Shown here piece by piece: positions 37,985-47,351 of a stretch of 64,000 nucleotides of DNA. The DNA is from Saccharopolyspora rosea. GTDB lineage: Bacteria > Actinomycetota > Actinomycetes > Mycobacteriales > Pseudonocardiaceae. Location of the stretch: the NCBI RefSeq assembly GCF_025643595.1, contig NZ_CP102826.1:1426001-1490000 (forward strand). The letters run 5' to 3'. The position numbers and the translations under genes were made by a program. Positions within the stretch are counted from its first letter, which is position 1. Every line of letters begins with the position of its first letter. A model generated the notes under the pieces. That model was not told the DNA's origin, searched no databases, and was given only the letters and a program-made list of their open reading frames with translations.

Positions 37985-38395
37985 TCAGGCGGGGACGACC
38001 GGTTTTCCCTTCGTGCGCAGCACTTCCGCCACCGTCTCGGCCGCCGCGAGCGGGTCCAGCGGGTGGACCAGCACCGCGTCGGCCTGCGACCAGGTCGCCA
38101 GCCATCGGTCGTCCTTGCGGCGGACCGCGACGATGACCGGCGGGCACTCGGTGATCTCGTTCTTCAGCTGCCGCGACACGCCCATGCCACCGGTGGGCTG
38201 GGCCTCGCCGTCCAGGATGACCAGGTCCGCCCTGGCCGCGTCGACCTCGCTGAGCACGTCGGCGACGGTCTCGGCCTCGACGTAGTGCAGGCGGCCCAGG
38301 TCGGGGGCCGGCCGACGGCCGATCGCCGTGATGATGGCCTCCCGGACCTCGGGGCGGTGGCTGAACACGAGAACGGTCGTGGTCGGTGTGCTCAT
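37985..38395 (-). CDS. Atypical response-regulator receiver-like protein
   Basis: The 136-aa protein is predicted to have the CheY fold. The beta3 aspartate is present (ADLVILDGEAQP), but the acidic pair after beta1 is replaced (VLVFSHRPEVR instead of VVDDxP) and the beta5 lysine is His (ADAVLVHPLDP instead of VKP). Phosphorylation in the usual way is therefore doubtful. There is no output domain. ATG at 38395 has GAGGAG with 6-nt spacing. A similar gene near qcr/cta clusters occurs in other actinobacteria as I recall, which hints at a link with respiration, unproven. Confidence 0.75.
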   Translation of the reverse strand: MSTPTTTVLVFSHRPEVREAIITAIGRRPAPDLGRLHYVEAETVADVLSEVDAARADLVILDGEAQPTGGMGVSRQLKNEITECPPVIVAVRRKDDRWLATWSQADAVLVHPLDPLAAAETVAEVLRTKGKPVVPA

Positions 38396-38496
38396 CACGT
38401 TCTCCTCGCTGGTCGGCGAAGTGGCCCCTGTCGGCGCTGTGATTTCGGATGCTATCCGCCCGGCGGGTCCGGGCAGTAGTCACCCGGCCGAATCGA

Positions 38497-38919
38497 TCAC
38501 CCGGGTTGCAGCGCGTCCCAGCCGAACGACCGGCCGTCGTGCCGCTGCGCGAGGCCCGCCATCCGCGAGGTCTCCTGTGAGCAATGCAACGCGTCCAGTT
38601 TCTGCACACGCAGCGCGACCAGCGGGATCAGACCTTCTCCGCGACCCCGACCACCCGGGCGGAGCTGCCAGCCGTCCGCGGTCAACAGCGCGCGGGCGGC
38701 CTCCAGGCGCTCGTCGGGCAGTGCCAGGTGGTGGCGCAAAACCGCAGGCAGATCGGGTTGCCACCGGGTCGCGCGGGCCAATGCCGCCGACGCTGCCTCG
38801 GTCTCGTCGAACGATTCGACGACCACTTCCAGCTCCGGATCGTCCGGGTCGACGACGGTGCGCCGGCGGCCGTGCGCGGAGCCGGTCCAGCGGGCCCACA
38901 GTTCGCGAATGCCTTTCAC
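38497..38919 (-). CDS. Conserved hypothetical protein
   Basis: The 140-aa soluble protein starts [20 protein letters not shown] and contains [32 protein letters not shown] and [28 protein letters not shown] do not recognise a named domain; its conservation beside ctaE in related genomes is likely but unverified. GTG at 38919 has GGAGG with 9-nt spacing. Divergent from ctaE. Confidence 0.65.
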   Translation of the reverse strand: MKGIRELWARWTGSAHGRRRTVVDPDDPELEVVVESFDETEAASAALARATRWQPDLPAVLRHHLALPDERLEAARALLTADGWQLRPGGRGRGEGLIPLVALRVQKLDALHCSQETSRMAGLAQRHDGRSFGWDALQPG

Positions 38920-39013
38920 GGTGTGTCACCTCCGGGTCGCAATCCGATCACCCTGCGGCAGACGTCCGGACCCGAGGGCGCGAGCGGAAAACGTGCAAGA
39001 CATAATGCGTCGC

Positions 39014-39616
39014 GTGACAACGGCAGCGCCCTCAATCAGTCAACGCGTGCACTCGCTGAACCGGCCGAACATGGTCAGCGTGGGCACCATCGTTTGGTTG
39101 GCCAGCGAGCTGATGTTCTTCGCTGGGCTCTTCGCCATGTTCTTCACGGTGAAGGCGCAGAACGAGGGCGAGTGGCCACCACCGCCCACTCACCTGAACC
39201 TCCCGTACGCCCTCCCGTTCACGATCATCCTGGTGGCATCGTCCTTCACCTGCCAGTGGGGCGTGTTCGCGGCCGAGCGGGGCGACGTCTTCGGCCTCCG
39301 CAGGTGGTACGTGGTCACGCTGATCATGGGCGCGATCTTCGTGGTCGGTCAGGCCGGCGAGTACTACCAGCTGGTGACCGAACACGCGACGACCATCGCC
39401 TCGTCGGCCTACGGCACGGTCTTCTACCTGACGACCGGCTTCCACGGGCTGCACGTCATCGGTGGTCTGGTCGCGTTCGTCTTCCTGATCATCCGGACGA
39501 AGCTCAGCAAGTTCACGCCTGCTCAGGCCATCGCCGCGATCGTGGTGTCCTACTACTGGCACTTCGTCGACATCGTGTGGATCGGCCTGTTCGCCGTGAT
39601 CTACCTCGTCCCGTGA
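39014..39616 (+). CDS. ctaE: Cytochrome c oxidase subunit III (aa3-type)
   Basis: The 200-aa integral membrane protein has five helices. [33 protein letters not shown] and the C-terminal [26 protein letters not shown] are near-identical to actinobacterial CtaE as I recall it. GTG at 39014 is 7 nt after CATAAT (39001-39006), a very good -10, which points to a leaderless mRNA. An ATG at 39005 would fall inside that -10. It heads the ctaE-qcrC-qcrA-qcrB operon. Confidence 0.94.
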   Translation: MTTAAPSISQRVHSLNRPNMVSVGTIVWLASELMFFAGLFAMFFTVKAQNEGEWPPPPTHLNLPYALPFTIILVASSFTCQWGVFAAERGDVFGLRRWYVVTLIMGAIFVVGQAGEYYQLVTEHATTIASSAYGTVFYLTTGFHGLHVIGGLVAFVFLIIRTKLSKFTPAQAIAAIVVSYYWHFVDIVWIGLFAVIYLVP

Positions 39617-39683
39617 TCGGCTCAGGCGCAGCACGAGGTCGTAACCGAACACCCCGAACCGGACAGCAAGGGTTGCCGCACTC

Positions 39684-40490
39684 ATGACCACCAACAAGAA
39701 ACGGAACCGCGCGGGCTCGAAGCTACGGCGACGGATCTCCGGTGTACTGGCGCTGGGCATCGCCCTGGTGGGTGCCGGTGGGCTCTACACCGTCGTGACC
39801 CCCGAGCCGCAGACCGCGCACGCCAGTGCGGACCCGGCTCTGGTGAGGCAGGGCGAGCAGCTCTACAGCAACGCCTGCATCACCTGCCACGGCGCGAACC
39901 TGCAGGGCGTCAAGGACCGTGGCCCGAGCCTGGTCGGCGTCGGTGACGCCGCCGTCCACTTCCAGGTCAGCTCCGGCCGCATGCCGATGGTCCGCCAGGA
40001 GGCGCAGGCCGAGCGCAAGCCGCCGAAGTTCAACCCGCAGGAGATCGACGCCCTGGCCGCCTACGTGCAGACCTACGGCGGCGGGCCCGAGGCGCCGAAG
40101 GAGTCCGGCGCCGCGCTGCAGGGGCCGGACCCGGCCCGCGGCGGTGAGCTCTTCCGCCTCAACTGCGCGTCGTGCCACAACTTCACCGGCCGCGGTATCG
40201 CCATGTCCTCCGGCAAGTTCGCGCCGAACCTCCACGAGTCCACCGAGCAGCAGATCTACGAGGCGATGCTCACCGGGCCGCAGAACATGCCGAAGTTCTC
40301 GGACCGGCAGCTCACTCCGGAGGAGAAGAAGGACATCATCGCCTACGTCAAGTCGGTGACCAACGGCAAGAACAACCCCGGTGGTAACGACCTCGGTGGT
40401 TACGGACCGGGTCCGGAGATGGTGATCGCCTGGGTGGTCGGCCTCGGCGCGCTGATCGGCCTGACCCTCTGGATCGGAGCCAGGGCATGA
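39684..40490 (+). CDS. qcrC: Diheme cytochrome c subunit of the bcc complex
   Basis: The 268-aa protein has an N-terminal membrane anchor (about 20-38) and two cytochrome c domains with CITCH and CASCH heme-binding motifs, plus downstream methionine ligands (GRMPMV and [11 protein letters not shown]). A C-terminal helix ([19 protein letters not shown]) completes it. In actinobacteria this subunit passes electrons directly to CuA of CtaC, replacing soluble cytochrome c. The stop overlaps the qcrA ATG by 4 bp. Confidence 0.95.
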   Translation: MTTNKKRNRAGSKLRRRISGVLALGIALVGAGGLYTVVTPEPQTAHASADPALVRQGEQLYSNACITCHGANLQGVKDRGPSLVGVGDAAVHFQVSSGRMPMVRQEAQAERKPPKFNPQEIDALAAYVQTYGGGPEAPKESGAALQGPDPARGGELFRLNCASCHNFTGRGIAMSSGKFAPNLHESTEQQIYEAMLTGPQNMPKFSDRQLTPEEKKDIIAYVKSVTNGKNNPGGNDLGGYGPGPEMVIAWVVGLGALIGLTLWIGARA

Positions 40491-41611
40491 GTGAGCAGAA
40501 GAAGGAATACACGGAGGCCGAACTGGCCGAGATGAGCCGTGACGAGAAGGTCCGGCTCGGGTTGGCTCTCGACGACGTCGAGCTCGTCGAGTACCGGGAC
40601 AACTGGCCCGTCAAGGGCACCCGCGCCGAGCGCCGCGCGGAGCGCGCCGTCGCTGCGTGGTTCGCGCTCGCCGGGTTGTCCGCGCTCGCGTTCATCGCGG
40701 TGTTCGTCTTCTGGCCGTGGCACTACCAGGCGCCCAGCGACCCGAAGGCGCACTTCATCTACTCGCTGTACAACCCGCTGATCGGCTTCTTCCTGGGGCT
40801 GTCGATCCTGGCGGTGGGCATCGGCGTGGTGCTCTACCAGAAGAAGTTCATCCCGCACGAGGTCGCCGTCCAGCAGCGCCACGACGGCCACGGCTCCGAC
40901 GAGGTGGACCGGCAGACCACGGCCGCCCTGCTGGCCGACGCGGGCAACCGCAGCGGCATCGCCCGCCGGTCGATGATCAAGCGCACCGCCGGGTTCGGCC
41001 TCGGCGCCTTCGGGGTCGGGGCGGGCGTCTTCGCCCTCGGTGGCATCGTCCGCAACCCGTGGGCCACGGACGGACCGGACTCGCTGAAGCACACCCAGTG
41101 GATGTCCGAGAACGGCGAGAAGACCTTCCTGCGCCGCGACACCGGCAACCCGAGCGACGTGTCCCTGCTGCGCCCGGAGGACATCGACCCGGGCGGCTTC
41201 GAGACCGTGTACCCGTTCCGGGAGTCGATGCGGCACAACGAGGAGGAGCTGGCCGAGTCGATGCGGCGCAGCGACGCCCCGGTCATGCTGATCCGGCTGC
41301 GGCCCGGCAGCGCGCCGATCAAGCGCAAGGGCCAGGAGGACTTCAACTACGGCGACTACTACGCCTACTCGAAGATCTGCACGCACGTCGGCTGCCCGAC
41401 CTCGCTGTTCGAGCAGCAGACCGGGCGCCTGCTGTGCCCCTGCCACCAGTCGCAGTTCGACGTGGTCCACACCTACGCCAAGCCGGTGTTCGGGCCCGCG
41501 ACCCGTGCGCTGCCGCAGCTGCCGATCACGGTTGACGAGAACGGCTACTTCGTGGCCAAGCACGACTTCATCGAGCCCGTCGGGCCGGCCTTCTGGGAGC
41601 GCGAAGCATGA
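40487..41611 (+). CDS. qcrA: Rieske iron-sulfur subunit of the bcc complex
   Basis: The 374-aa subunit has three N-terminal transmembrane helices and a C-terminal Rieske domain with both cluster-binding boxes (CTHVGC and CPCHQS). The third helix is preceded by a twin-arginine-like RRSMIKR sequence and [18 protein letters not shown]. This fits the mixed Sec/Tat insertion described for S. coelicolor QcrA. Overlaps at both ends (ATGA) indicate translational coupling with qcrC and qcrB. Confidence 0.95.
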   Translation: MSEQKKEYTEAELAEMSRDEKVRLGLALDDVELVEYRDNWPVKGTRAERRAERAVAAWFALAGLSALAFIAVFVFWPWHYQAPSDPKAHFIYSLYNPLIGFFLGLSILAVGIGVVLYQKKFIPHEVAVQQRHDGHGSDEVDRQTTAALLADAGNRSGIARRSMIKRTAGFGLGAFGVGAGVFALGGIVRNPWATDGPDSLKHTQWMSENGEKTFLRRDTGNPSDVSLLRPEDIDPGGFETVYPFRESMRHNEEELAESMRRSDAPVMLIRLRPGSAPIKRKGQEDFNYGDYYAYSKICTHVGCPTSLFEQQTGRLLCPCHQSQFDVVHTYAKPVFGPATRALPQLPITVDENGYFVAKHDFIEPVGPAFWEREA

Positions 41612-43263
41612 GTTCGATCACGAGTCCGACAAAGGCGGAAAGCGCCGCGTACCGCAAGGCGGCCACCGCCGCCGACGAACTCGACCAGCGGTACCAGTTC
41701 GCCAAGGGCCTGCGGCGGCAGATCAACAAGGTCTTCCCGACGCACTGGTCGTTCCTGCTGGGTGAGATCGCGCTCTACACGTTCATCATCCTGATCATCA
41801 CGGGTGTCTACCTGACGCTGTTCTTCGACCCGTCGATGCAGGAGGTCGTCTACCACGGCCGCTACCAGAACCTGCAGGGCGTGGCGATGTCCCGTGCCTT
41901 CGAGAGCACGTTGGACATCTCGTTCGAGGTCCGCGGCGGCATGTTCATCCGCCAGCTGCACCACTGGGCGGCGTTGATCTTCGTCGCCGCGATGATGGCG
42001 CACATGCTGCGCGTGTTCTTCACGGGTGCGTTCCGGCGCCCCCGGGAGACGAACTGGATGATCGGCGCGCTGCTGCTGATCCTGGGCATGTTCGAGGGCT
42101 TCTTCGGCTACTCGCTGCCGGACGACCTGCTGTCCGGTACCGGTATCCGCGCCACGATGTCCGGCATCGTGCTGTCGATCCCGATCATCGGCACCTGGCT
42201 GCACTGGGCGCTGTTCGGCGGTGAGTTCCCGGGCACCGAGATCATCCCGCGGCTGTACATGCTGCACATCCTGGTGATCCCCGGGATCATGCTCGGCCTG
42301 GTCGCGGCGCACCTGGCGCTGGTCTGGTACCAGAAGCACACCCAGTTCCCGGGTGTGCGGCGCACCGAGCGCAACGTGGTCGGCGTGCGGATCATGCCGG
42401 TCTTCGCGCTCAAGGCCGGGGCGTTCTTCGCGCTGGTCACCGGTGTCTGCGCGATCATGGCCGGGGTGTTCCAGATCAACGCCATCTGGAACCTGGGGCC
42501 GTACAACCCGTCGCAGGTGTCCGCCGCGTCGCAGCCCGACTGGTACCTGATGTGGGCGGACGGCATCCTCCGCATCTGGCCCGCGTGGGAGCTCTACATC
42601 GGCCCGTACACCGTGCCGCCGGTGTTCTTCGCCGGTGCGGGCGGCATGGGGCTGCTGTTCACGCTGCTGCTCGCCTACCCGGCGATCGAGCGGAAGCTGT
42701 CCAAGGACAACGCGCACCACAACCTGCTGCAGCGGCCGCGCGACGTGCCCGTGCGCACCGGTCTCGGTGCGATGGCGCTGACGCTGTTCGGCGTGCTCAC
42801 CATCTCCGGCGCCAACGACATCTTCGCGTTCGAGTTCAACATCTCGCTGAACGCGATGACCTGGGCCGGCCGCATCGGTCTGCTGGTGCTGCCGCCGCTG
42901 GCGTACTACATCACCTACCGGCTGTGCCTGGGCTTGCAGCGCAGCGACCGCGAGGTGCTGGAGCACGGTGTCGAGACCGGCATCATCAAGCGCCTGCCGC
43001 ACGGTGAGTTCATCGAGATCCACCAGCCGCTGGGCCCGGTGGACGACCACGGCCACCCGGAGCCGCTGCCCTACCAGGGCGCTCCGGTGCCGAAGAAGAT
43101 GAACAAGCTCGGCGCGGCCGGGCACCCGGTGGAGGGCAGCCTGCTGCGCCCCGACCCGTCCGAGGAGTCGGCGGCGCTGGAGCACGCCCGCGCCGAGGAC
43201 GCGGCCCGAGAGGCCGAGGAGCGCGAGCTCACCTCCGGCAGGTCGCAGCAGTCCGGCGAATAA
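41608..43263 (+). CDS. qcrB: Cytochrome b subunit of the bcc complex
   Basis: The 551-aa protein has about 8-9 helices and the bis-heme histidine pairs ([28 protein letters not shown] and [27 protein letters not shown]). A long hydrophilic C-terminal tail (about 430-551) is rich in charged residues, as in other actinobacteria. It oxidises menaquinol. Its ATG overlaps the qcrA stop. Confidence 0.95.
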   Translation: MSSITSPTKAESAAYRKAATAADELDQRYQFAKGLRRQINKVFPTHWSFLLGEIALYTFIILIITGVYLTLFFDPSMQEVVYHGRYQNLQGVAMSRAFESTLDISFEVRGGMFIRQLHHWAALIFVAAMMAHMLRVFFTGAFRRPRETNWMIGALLLILGMFEGFFGYSLPDDLLSGTGIRATMSGIVLSIPIIGTWLHWALFGGEFPGTEIIPRLYMLHILVIPGIMLGLVAAHLALVWYQKHTQFPGVRRTERNVVGVRIMPVFALKAGAFFALVTGVCAIMAGVFQINAIWNLGPYNPSQVSAASQPDWYLMWADGILRIWPAWELYIGPYTVPPVFFAGAGGMGLLFTLLLAYPAIERKLSKDNAHHNLLQRPRDVPVRTGLGAMALTLFGVLTISGANDIFAFEFNISLNAMTWAGRIGLLVLPPLAYYITYRLCLGLQRSDREVLEHGVETGIIKRLPHGEFIEIHQPLGPVDDHGHPEPLPYQGAPVPKKMNKLGAAGHPVEGSLLRPDPSEESAALEHARAEDAAREAEERELTSGRSQQSGE

Positions 43264-43279
43264 CGCCGTCCGATCCGCC

Positions 43280-43311
43280 AGGCCCGGTACCCCGCACGGG
43301 GTGCCGGGCCT
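43280..43311 (+). terminator. Terminator of the ctaE-qcrCAB operon
   Basis: Arms 43280-43294 and 43297-43311 pair over 15 bp with one G-U pair, 17 nt after the qcrB stop codon. Confidence 0.8.
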
Positions 43312-43358
43312 CGGTTCATCGCGGGGCCCGGTGCGCCGGTCGCCACTACCGTGACCGC

Positions 43359-43787
43359 ATGCAGACGACGCTCCAGGACCCCGAGGTCCGCGCTTTCCTC
43401 GAACACGGCACCCGCACCGGCGTGCTCGACTTCACCGCCTCCGACGGACGGCCGCTGGCCGCCCCGGTGTGGTTCGCGCTGGACGGCGACGAGGTGGTCT
43501 TCAACACCGGCGGGGACACCGCGAAGGGCCGCGCGATCCGTCGCGACCCGCGGGTCGTGCTCTGCGTCGACCTGCCGGCACCGCCGTACGCCTTCGTGCA
43601 GGTCCAGGGCGTGGCGACCACGTCCGAGGAACCGGACGAGCTGCTGCGCACCGCGACCCGGATCGGCGGCCGCTACATGGGCGAGGACCGCGCCGAGGAG
43701 TTCGGCCGGCGCAACGCGGTGCCCGGCGAACTCGTGGTCCGCGTGCGGCCCACCAGGGTGAACGCGGTGCTGGACGTGACCTCGTGA
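43359..43787 (+). CDS. PPOX-class (split beta-barrel) F420/FMN-dependent oxidoreductase
   Basis: The 142-aa protein has the flavin-reductase-like split barrel: GVLDFTASDGRPLAAPVWFALDGDEVVFNTGGDTAKGRAIRRDPRVVLCVD. The KGRAIRRDPR segment is the type that binds F420 phosphate in the TIGR03618 group. Substrate unknown. The ATG is 6 nt after TACCGT (43347-43352), hence probably leaderless. It is convergent with the exonuclease gene 16 bp away. Confidence 0.88.
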   Translation: MQTTLQDPEVRAFLEHGTRTGVLDFTASDGRPLAAPVWFALDGDEVVFNTGGDTAKGRAIRRDPRVVLCVDLPAPPYAFVQVQGVATTSEEPDELLRTATRIGGRYMGEDRAEEFGRRNAVPGELVVRVRPTRVNAVLDVTS

Positions 43788-43803
43788 CCGCCCGGTCCGC
43801 GGG

Positions 43804-45516
43804 TCAGTCCACGCCCGCGTAGGGCGTTCGCCCGGTGAGGGCCTTCTCCAGCCAGGTGCGCCACGCCCCGGCCGAGCCGGCCGGTTCCGACCAGGGCAGC
43901 GAGCAGCGGACCATGCGGGTGCCGCCCGTGGTGAGCCAGCGGTGCACGACGCGGACTTCGTCGACCGGGGCGCCGTGCAGCGGTCCCGCGTCGGCGATGA
44001 CCGTCTCGGCGGAGGCTTGCAGCGCGTCCACGACCGGCATCGGTGGCACGCCGCGCCGCGCGCCGCCCGCGGCGGCGAGCCGACCGTGGCGGATCACCGC
44101 GAGATGCCAGCCGCCCCGGCCGTCCGGGCGGGCGGCGACGAGTTCGGGGACGGCGGCCAGCGCGGCGAGGTGTTGGCCGCGGTCCAGCGAACGCACGAGC
44201 GCCGCGAGCCGGTCCCGGTGCGCCGCGGCGTCCTCGAAGCGCTGCGCCGCCGACAGCCGGTCCAGCTCGGCCCGCAGCCGTCGCAGCAGGGTGTCGTCGC
44301 GACCGCCGATCAGGTCCCGGACGGCGATCACCTCCGGTTCGTACTCCGCGGCGCTCTGGTGGCCCGCGCAGGGCGCTCCGCAGCGGCCCAGCTCGTGCAG
44401 CGCGCACGGACGACCGCGCGGGTTCCTGGCCGGGATGCGTTCAGTGCAGCGCCGCACCGCGCTCGCGGCGTGCAGCGCCTCGACGGCGTCGGCCGCCGCG
44501 CGGCGGGAACCGAACGGGCCCAGACCACCGGGTTTGCGGGTGATCGACAGGCGGGGGAACGGTTCGTCGGTGAGCACCACCCACCACGCGCGCTGCGGGA
44601 ACTTCGACCGGCGGTTGTAGCGGGGCTGGTGCGCGGCCAGCAACCGCAGTTCGCGGACCTCGGCCTCCAGCGGGTGGGCGCAGCGCACGTGGTCCACGCG
44701 CTGGGCCAGCGCCACCATCTCCTTGATGCGGCCGCGGCGTTCCCCGGCGGTGAAGTACTGCCGGACCCGGCGCCGCAGGTCGGTGGCGGTGCCGACGTAG
44801 AGCACCTCGTCGTTCGGGCCGCGGAACAGGTAGACGCCGGGGGCGTTGGGCAGGTCGTCGGCCAGCCCGCGCTTGCGCCGCTGGTGCGGGGTGACGTCGG
44901 GCAGGTGGTCGAGCAGGTCCTCCAACGTCCGCACGCCCAGCGGACCGACCCGCTCCAGCAGCGAGTGCAGCACGTCCACGGTGGCTCGGGCGTCGTCGAG
45001 CGCCCGGTGCACCGGGACCGTGCGGGCGTGCAGCACGCGGGCGAGCGTGGCCAGCTTGTGGTTGGGGGTCTCGTCGCGGGTCAGCACCCGGCGGGCCAGC
45101 CTCGCGGTGTCCACCACCCGGGGCTTCGGCCAGCGCAACCCGAGCCGTTCGCAGTTCGCGCGCAGGAATCCGACGTCGAACGGCGCGTTGTGGGCGACCA
45201 GCACGGCTCCCCGGCTGAACTCCAGGAACGCGGGCAGCACCGAGTCGAAGCCGGGAGCGTCGGCGACCATCGCTTCGGTGATGCCGGTGATCGACACCAC
45301 TGCGGGCGGGATGTCGCGGCCCGGGTCGACCAGGGTGGCGAACTCGCCGAGCACCTCGCCGCCGCGGACCTTGACCGCGCCGATCTCGGTCACCGCGTCC
45401 GCGGTGCGGTCACCACCGGTGGTCTCCAGGTCCACGACGACGAACGTGACCTCGTGCAACGGTGTCTCTTCGGTGGTGGTGAGCTCGTCGAAGGACAACT
45501 GGGGGTGCGCGGACAT
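43804..45516 (-). CDS. DEDDh exonuclease fused to a GIY-YIG/UvrC-like nuclease (Cho-type)
   Basis: The 570-aa two-domain protein has an N-terminal DnaQ-like DEDDh 3'-5' exonuclease (VVVDLETTGG, VAHNAPFDVGFL, HRALDDARAT). Then comes a GIY-YIG domain (NAPGVYLFRGPNDEVLYVGTATDLRRRVRQYF) followed by UvrC-like sequence with a cysteine-rich stretch and a UVR-like helical segment. The helix-hairpin-helix pair of UvrC is absent. The orthologue in mycobacteria (Rv2191) has the same fusion and place. It may act as an alternative excision nuclease with its own trimming exonuclease; untested. Confidence 0.92.
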   Translation of the reverse strand: MSAHPQLSFDELTTTEETPLHEVTFVVVDLETTGGDRTADAVTEIGAVKVRGGEVLGEFATLVDPGRDIPPAVVSITGITEAMVADAPGFDSVLPAFLEFSRGAVLVAHNAPFDVGFLRANCERLGLRWPKPRVVDTARLARRVLTRDETPNHKLATLARVLHARTVPVHRALDDARATVDVLHSLLERVGPLGVRTLEDLLDHLPDVTPHQRRKRGLADDLPNAPGVYLFRGPNDEVLYVGTATDLRRRVRQYFTAGERRGRIKEMVALAQRVDHVRCAHPLEAEVRELRLLAAHQPRYNRRSKFPQRAWWVVLTDEPFPRLSITRKPGGLGPFGSRRAAADAVEALHAASAVRRCTERIPARNPRGRPCALHELGRCGAPCAGHQSAAEYEPEVIAVRDLIGGRDDTLLRRLRAELDRLSAAQRFEDAAAHRDRLAALVRSLDRGQHLAALAAVPELVAARPDGRGGWHLAVIRHGRLAAAGGARRGVPPMPVVDALQASAETVIADAGPLHGAPVDEVRVVHRWLTTGGTRMVRCSLPWSEPAGSAGAWRTWLEKALTGRTPYAGVD

Positions 45517-45594
45517 CGGCGGTCACGGTACGTCGCGGCACCGACAGGCCCGGCGGACTCCGACGTCACCGGTCCCGGCGATTAGCCTGTGGGG

Positions 45595-46965
45595 GTGGCA
45601 CCGCCGAACCCGGGGTCCGAGCCGACCCCCCTCCCGGACGAGTCCGCTGTGGACAGTGCACAGCGGACAGGTGGTGGCCCGCCGGTCGACTGGGACCGGT
45701 TGCCCGGTCCGGTGCGCCAGCGCCTGGCGCACCTGGCCGCCGCCGCGCTGGACGAGACGCGGCCCGCCGACGTCCCCGCGCAGCTGCGGCCGGTGACGCG
45801 GTTCGCCCCGGCCAAACGTGCGAAGCTCGGCGAGTCCGCGCTGGTCGCGGCGCTGCGGGACTCCTCGGTGTTCCGCACCGCGGTCGTGGACTGGTGCCGC
45901 AACCACCGGCCCGACGCCCTGGCCCTGGAGCACGACGACCCGGCGGTGGTGGCTGCCGCGGCGCTGCTGCAGTGCGCACCGGTCGCCGCGCACTACGTCG
46001 AACTGGTGGGCTTCCGGGCCGAACAGGGGCAGCTGCGCGCCGAGCGGGACTCCGCGGTGGCGCGCGCCGACCGGCTGGCGGGCGAACTCGACCGCCTCCG
46101 CCGGGAACTGGACGAGGCCCGACAGGCCGCGGCCCGGGTCGGGCAGGAGAACAGCGCCGAGGCCGACCGGCTGCGCAAGCGGCTGCGCGAGCAGGGCATG
46201 AAGCTGCGCGAGGCCAAGGACGCCGCGGCGGCGGCGCGCGGCGAACTGGAGCAGCTGCGGGAGCGCACCGACGCGGAGGTCGAGGAGATCGCCGCGGAGC
46301 GCGACCGCGAGCGGACGCGCGCGCAGGAGGAGCGCAAGCGCGCGGAGCGCGCGGCGGCCGAGGTGGAGGTCGCGCGGCAGTCGGCGCGCGAGGCCCGGCA
46401 GGGCGACGAGGTGCGGCTGACCCTGCTGCTGGACACCCTCGAAGGCGCGATCGGCGGACTGCGCCGCGAGCTGGGGGCCAGCGGCTCCGGTCCGCGTCCC
46501 GCGGACGTGGTGCAGCGGGTGCGCGCCCACTCCGGCACCACGCGGGAGATCCCGGACGTCGCGTCGCTGGACCGCCTGCTGACCCTGCCCGCGGTGCACC
46601 TGATCGTCGACGGCTACAACGTGACCAAGACCGGGTACCCGGACCTGCCGCTGTCCGATCAGCGGGACCGGCTGGCCCACCAGCTGGCCGCGCTGGTGGC
46701 CCGCACCTCGGCCGAGGTGACGGTGGTCTTCGACGGTGCCGACGTGCTGGCGGTGCCGACCGCGGGGCCGCGCGGGGTGCGGGTGCTGTTCAGCGAGTCC
46801 GGGGTGCAGGCCGACGACGTGATCCGCGACCTGGTGTCGGCCGAGCCGCTGGGGCGCCAGCTGGTGGTGGCGACCTCCGACCGGGCGGTGGTGGCGTCGG
46901 TCCGCCGCCGCGGCGCCTACGCGGTGCCGTCCTCGGTGCTGCTGGCCCGGTTGAACCGGGTGTAG
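45595..46965 (+). CDS. NYN-domain (PIN-like RNase) protein with long coiled coil
   Basis: The 456-aa protein has an N-terminal helical part (about 30-140), then a heavily charged coiled coil (about 140-270, heptad-like RDRERTRAQEERKRAERAAAEVEVARQ). The C-terminal NYN domain has the acidic motifs IVDGYNVTKTGYPDL, VVFDGAD and VQADDVIRDLV, plus LVVATSDRAVVASVRRRGA. These fit a PIN-like ribonuclease of the YacP/Rae1 relation (DUF901). GTG at 45595 lies exactly 6 nt after TAGCCT (45583-45588), so it is probably leaderless. It is divergent from the exonuclease gene. Confidence 0.85.
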   Translation: MAPPNPGSEPTPLPDESAVDSAQRTGGGPPVDWDRLPGPVRQRLAHLAAAALDETRPADVPAQLRPVTRFAPAKRAKLGESALVAALRDSSVFRTAVVDWCRNHRPDALALEHDDPAVVAAAALLQCAPVAAHYVELVGFRAEQGQLRAERDSAVARADRLAGELDRLRRELDEARQAAARVGQENSAEADRLRKRLREQGMKLREAKDAAAAARGELEQLRERTDAEVEEIAAERDRERTRAQEERKRAERAAAEVEVARQSAREARQGDEVRLTLLLDTLEGAIGGLRRELGASGSGPRPADVVQRVRAHSGTTREIPDVASLDRLLTLPAVHLIVDGYNVTKTGYPDLPLSDQRDRLAHQLAALVARTSAEVTVVFDGADVLAVPTAGPRGVRVLFSESGVQADDVIRDLVSAEPLGRQLVVATSDRAVVASVRRRGAYAVPSSVLLARLNRV

Positions 46966-47172
46966 TTGTTCGGCGCGGACTTCGACCGCTCGGCGATCCG
47001 ACCGCCAGTGGTGGAAGTCATAGTGATCGCGGAAGTGGTGCGGATCTCTCGATCGGGTGAGAGTCGGGTTCACAATTCCAGGTCACCGACCTCGCGCTGC
47101 GACTACCGTGAGCGCATAACTCTCCTCCGTTAGAGGTCTTGTGTATGCCCGCGCGAAATTGGGGACCCACTT

Positions 47173-47202
47173 CTGGACCTTGCGGCTCACCTTTCGTAAC
47201 CT
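47173..47202 (+). promoter_or_regulatory. Candidate promoter of the ripC gene
   Basis: CTGGAC (47173-47178) and TAACCT (47197-47202) are separated by 18 bp. Transcription would start near 47209 and give a leader of about 143 nt that contains the structured element at 47227-47332. Confidence 0.45.
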
Positions 47203-47226
47203 TACCGGGACTTCGCGGCGATCAGT

Positions 47227-47332
47227 CCGCCCAACCGGGCGGCCCGCGGAGCACCGCCGAATCGGCTGGTCGGGGAGCCGAACCGGGATCGCACTGGGGG
47301 CGCTGTACGACGGATCACTCCCGGTAGGCGGT
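47227..47332 (+). promoter_or_regulatory. Structured leader (possible riboswitch) upstream of the NlpC/P60 gene
   Basis: The leader can form a hairpin (CCGCCC 47227-47232 with GGGCGG 47237-47242), then a three-way junction. P1 is ACCGCC (47253-47258) with GGCGGT (47327-47332). P2 is TCGGCT (47262-47267) with AGCCGA (47276-47281). P3 is ACCGGGA (47282-47288) with TCCCGGT (47319-47325). The junction ends 19 nt before the GTG start and just before the AAGGAG ribosome site. Actinobacterial NlpC/P60 genes are a known home of the ydaO (c-di-AMP) riboswitch, but I cannot confirm its conserved core here. Confidence 0.6.
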
Positions 47333-47351
47333 CTGGAGAGAAGAAGGAGCA

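Noticed and set aside
47253-47332. Firm assignment of the ripC leader as a ydaO c-di-AMP riboswitch
   Set aside because: The gene context and a few words fit, but the full conserved core of the class was not recognisable by eye. It was kept only as a structured leader.
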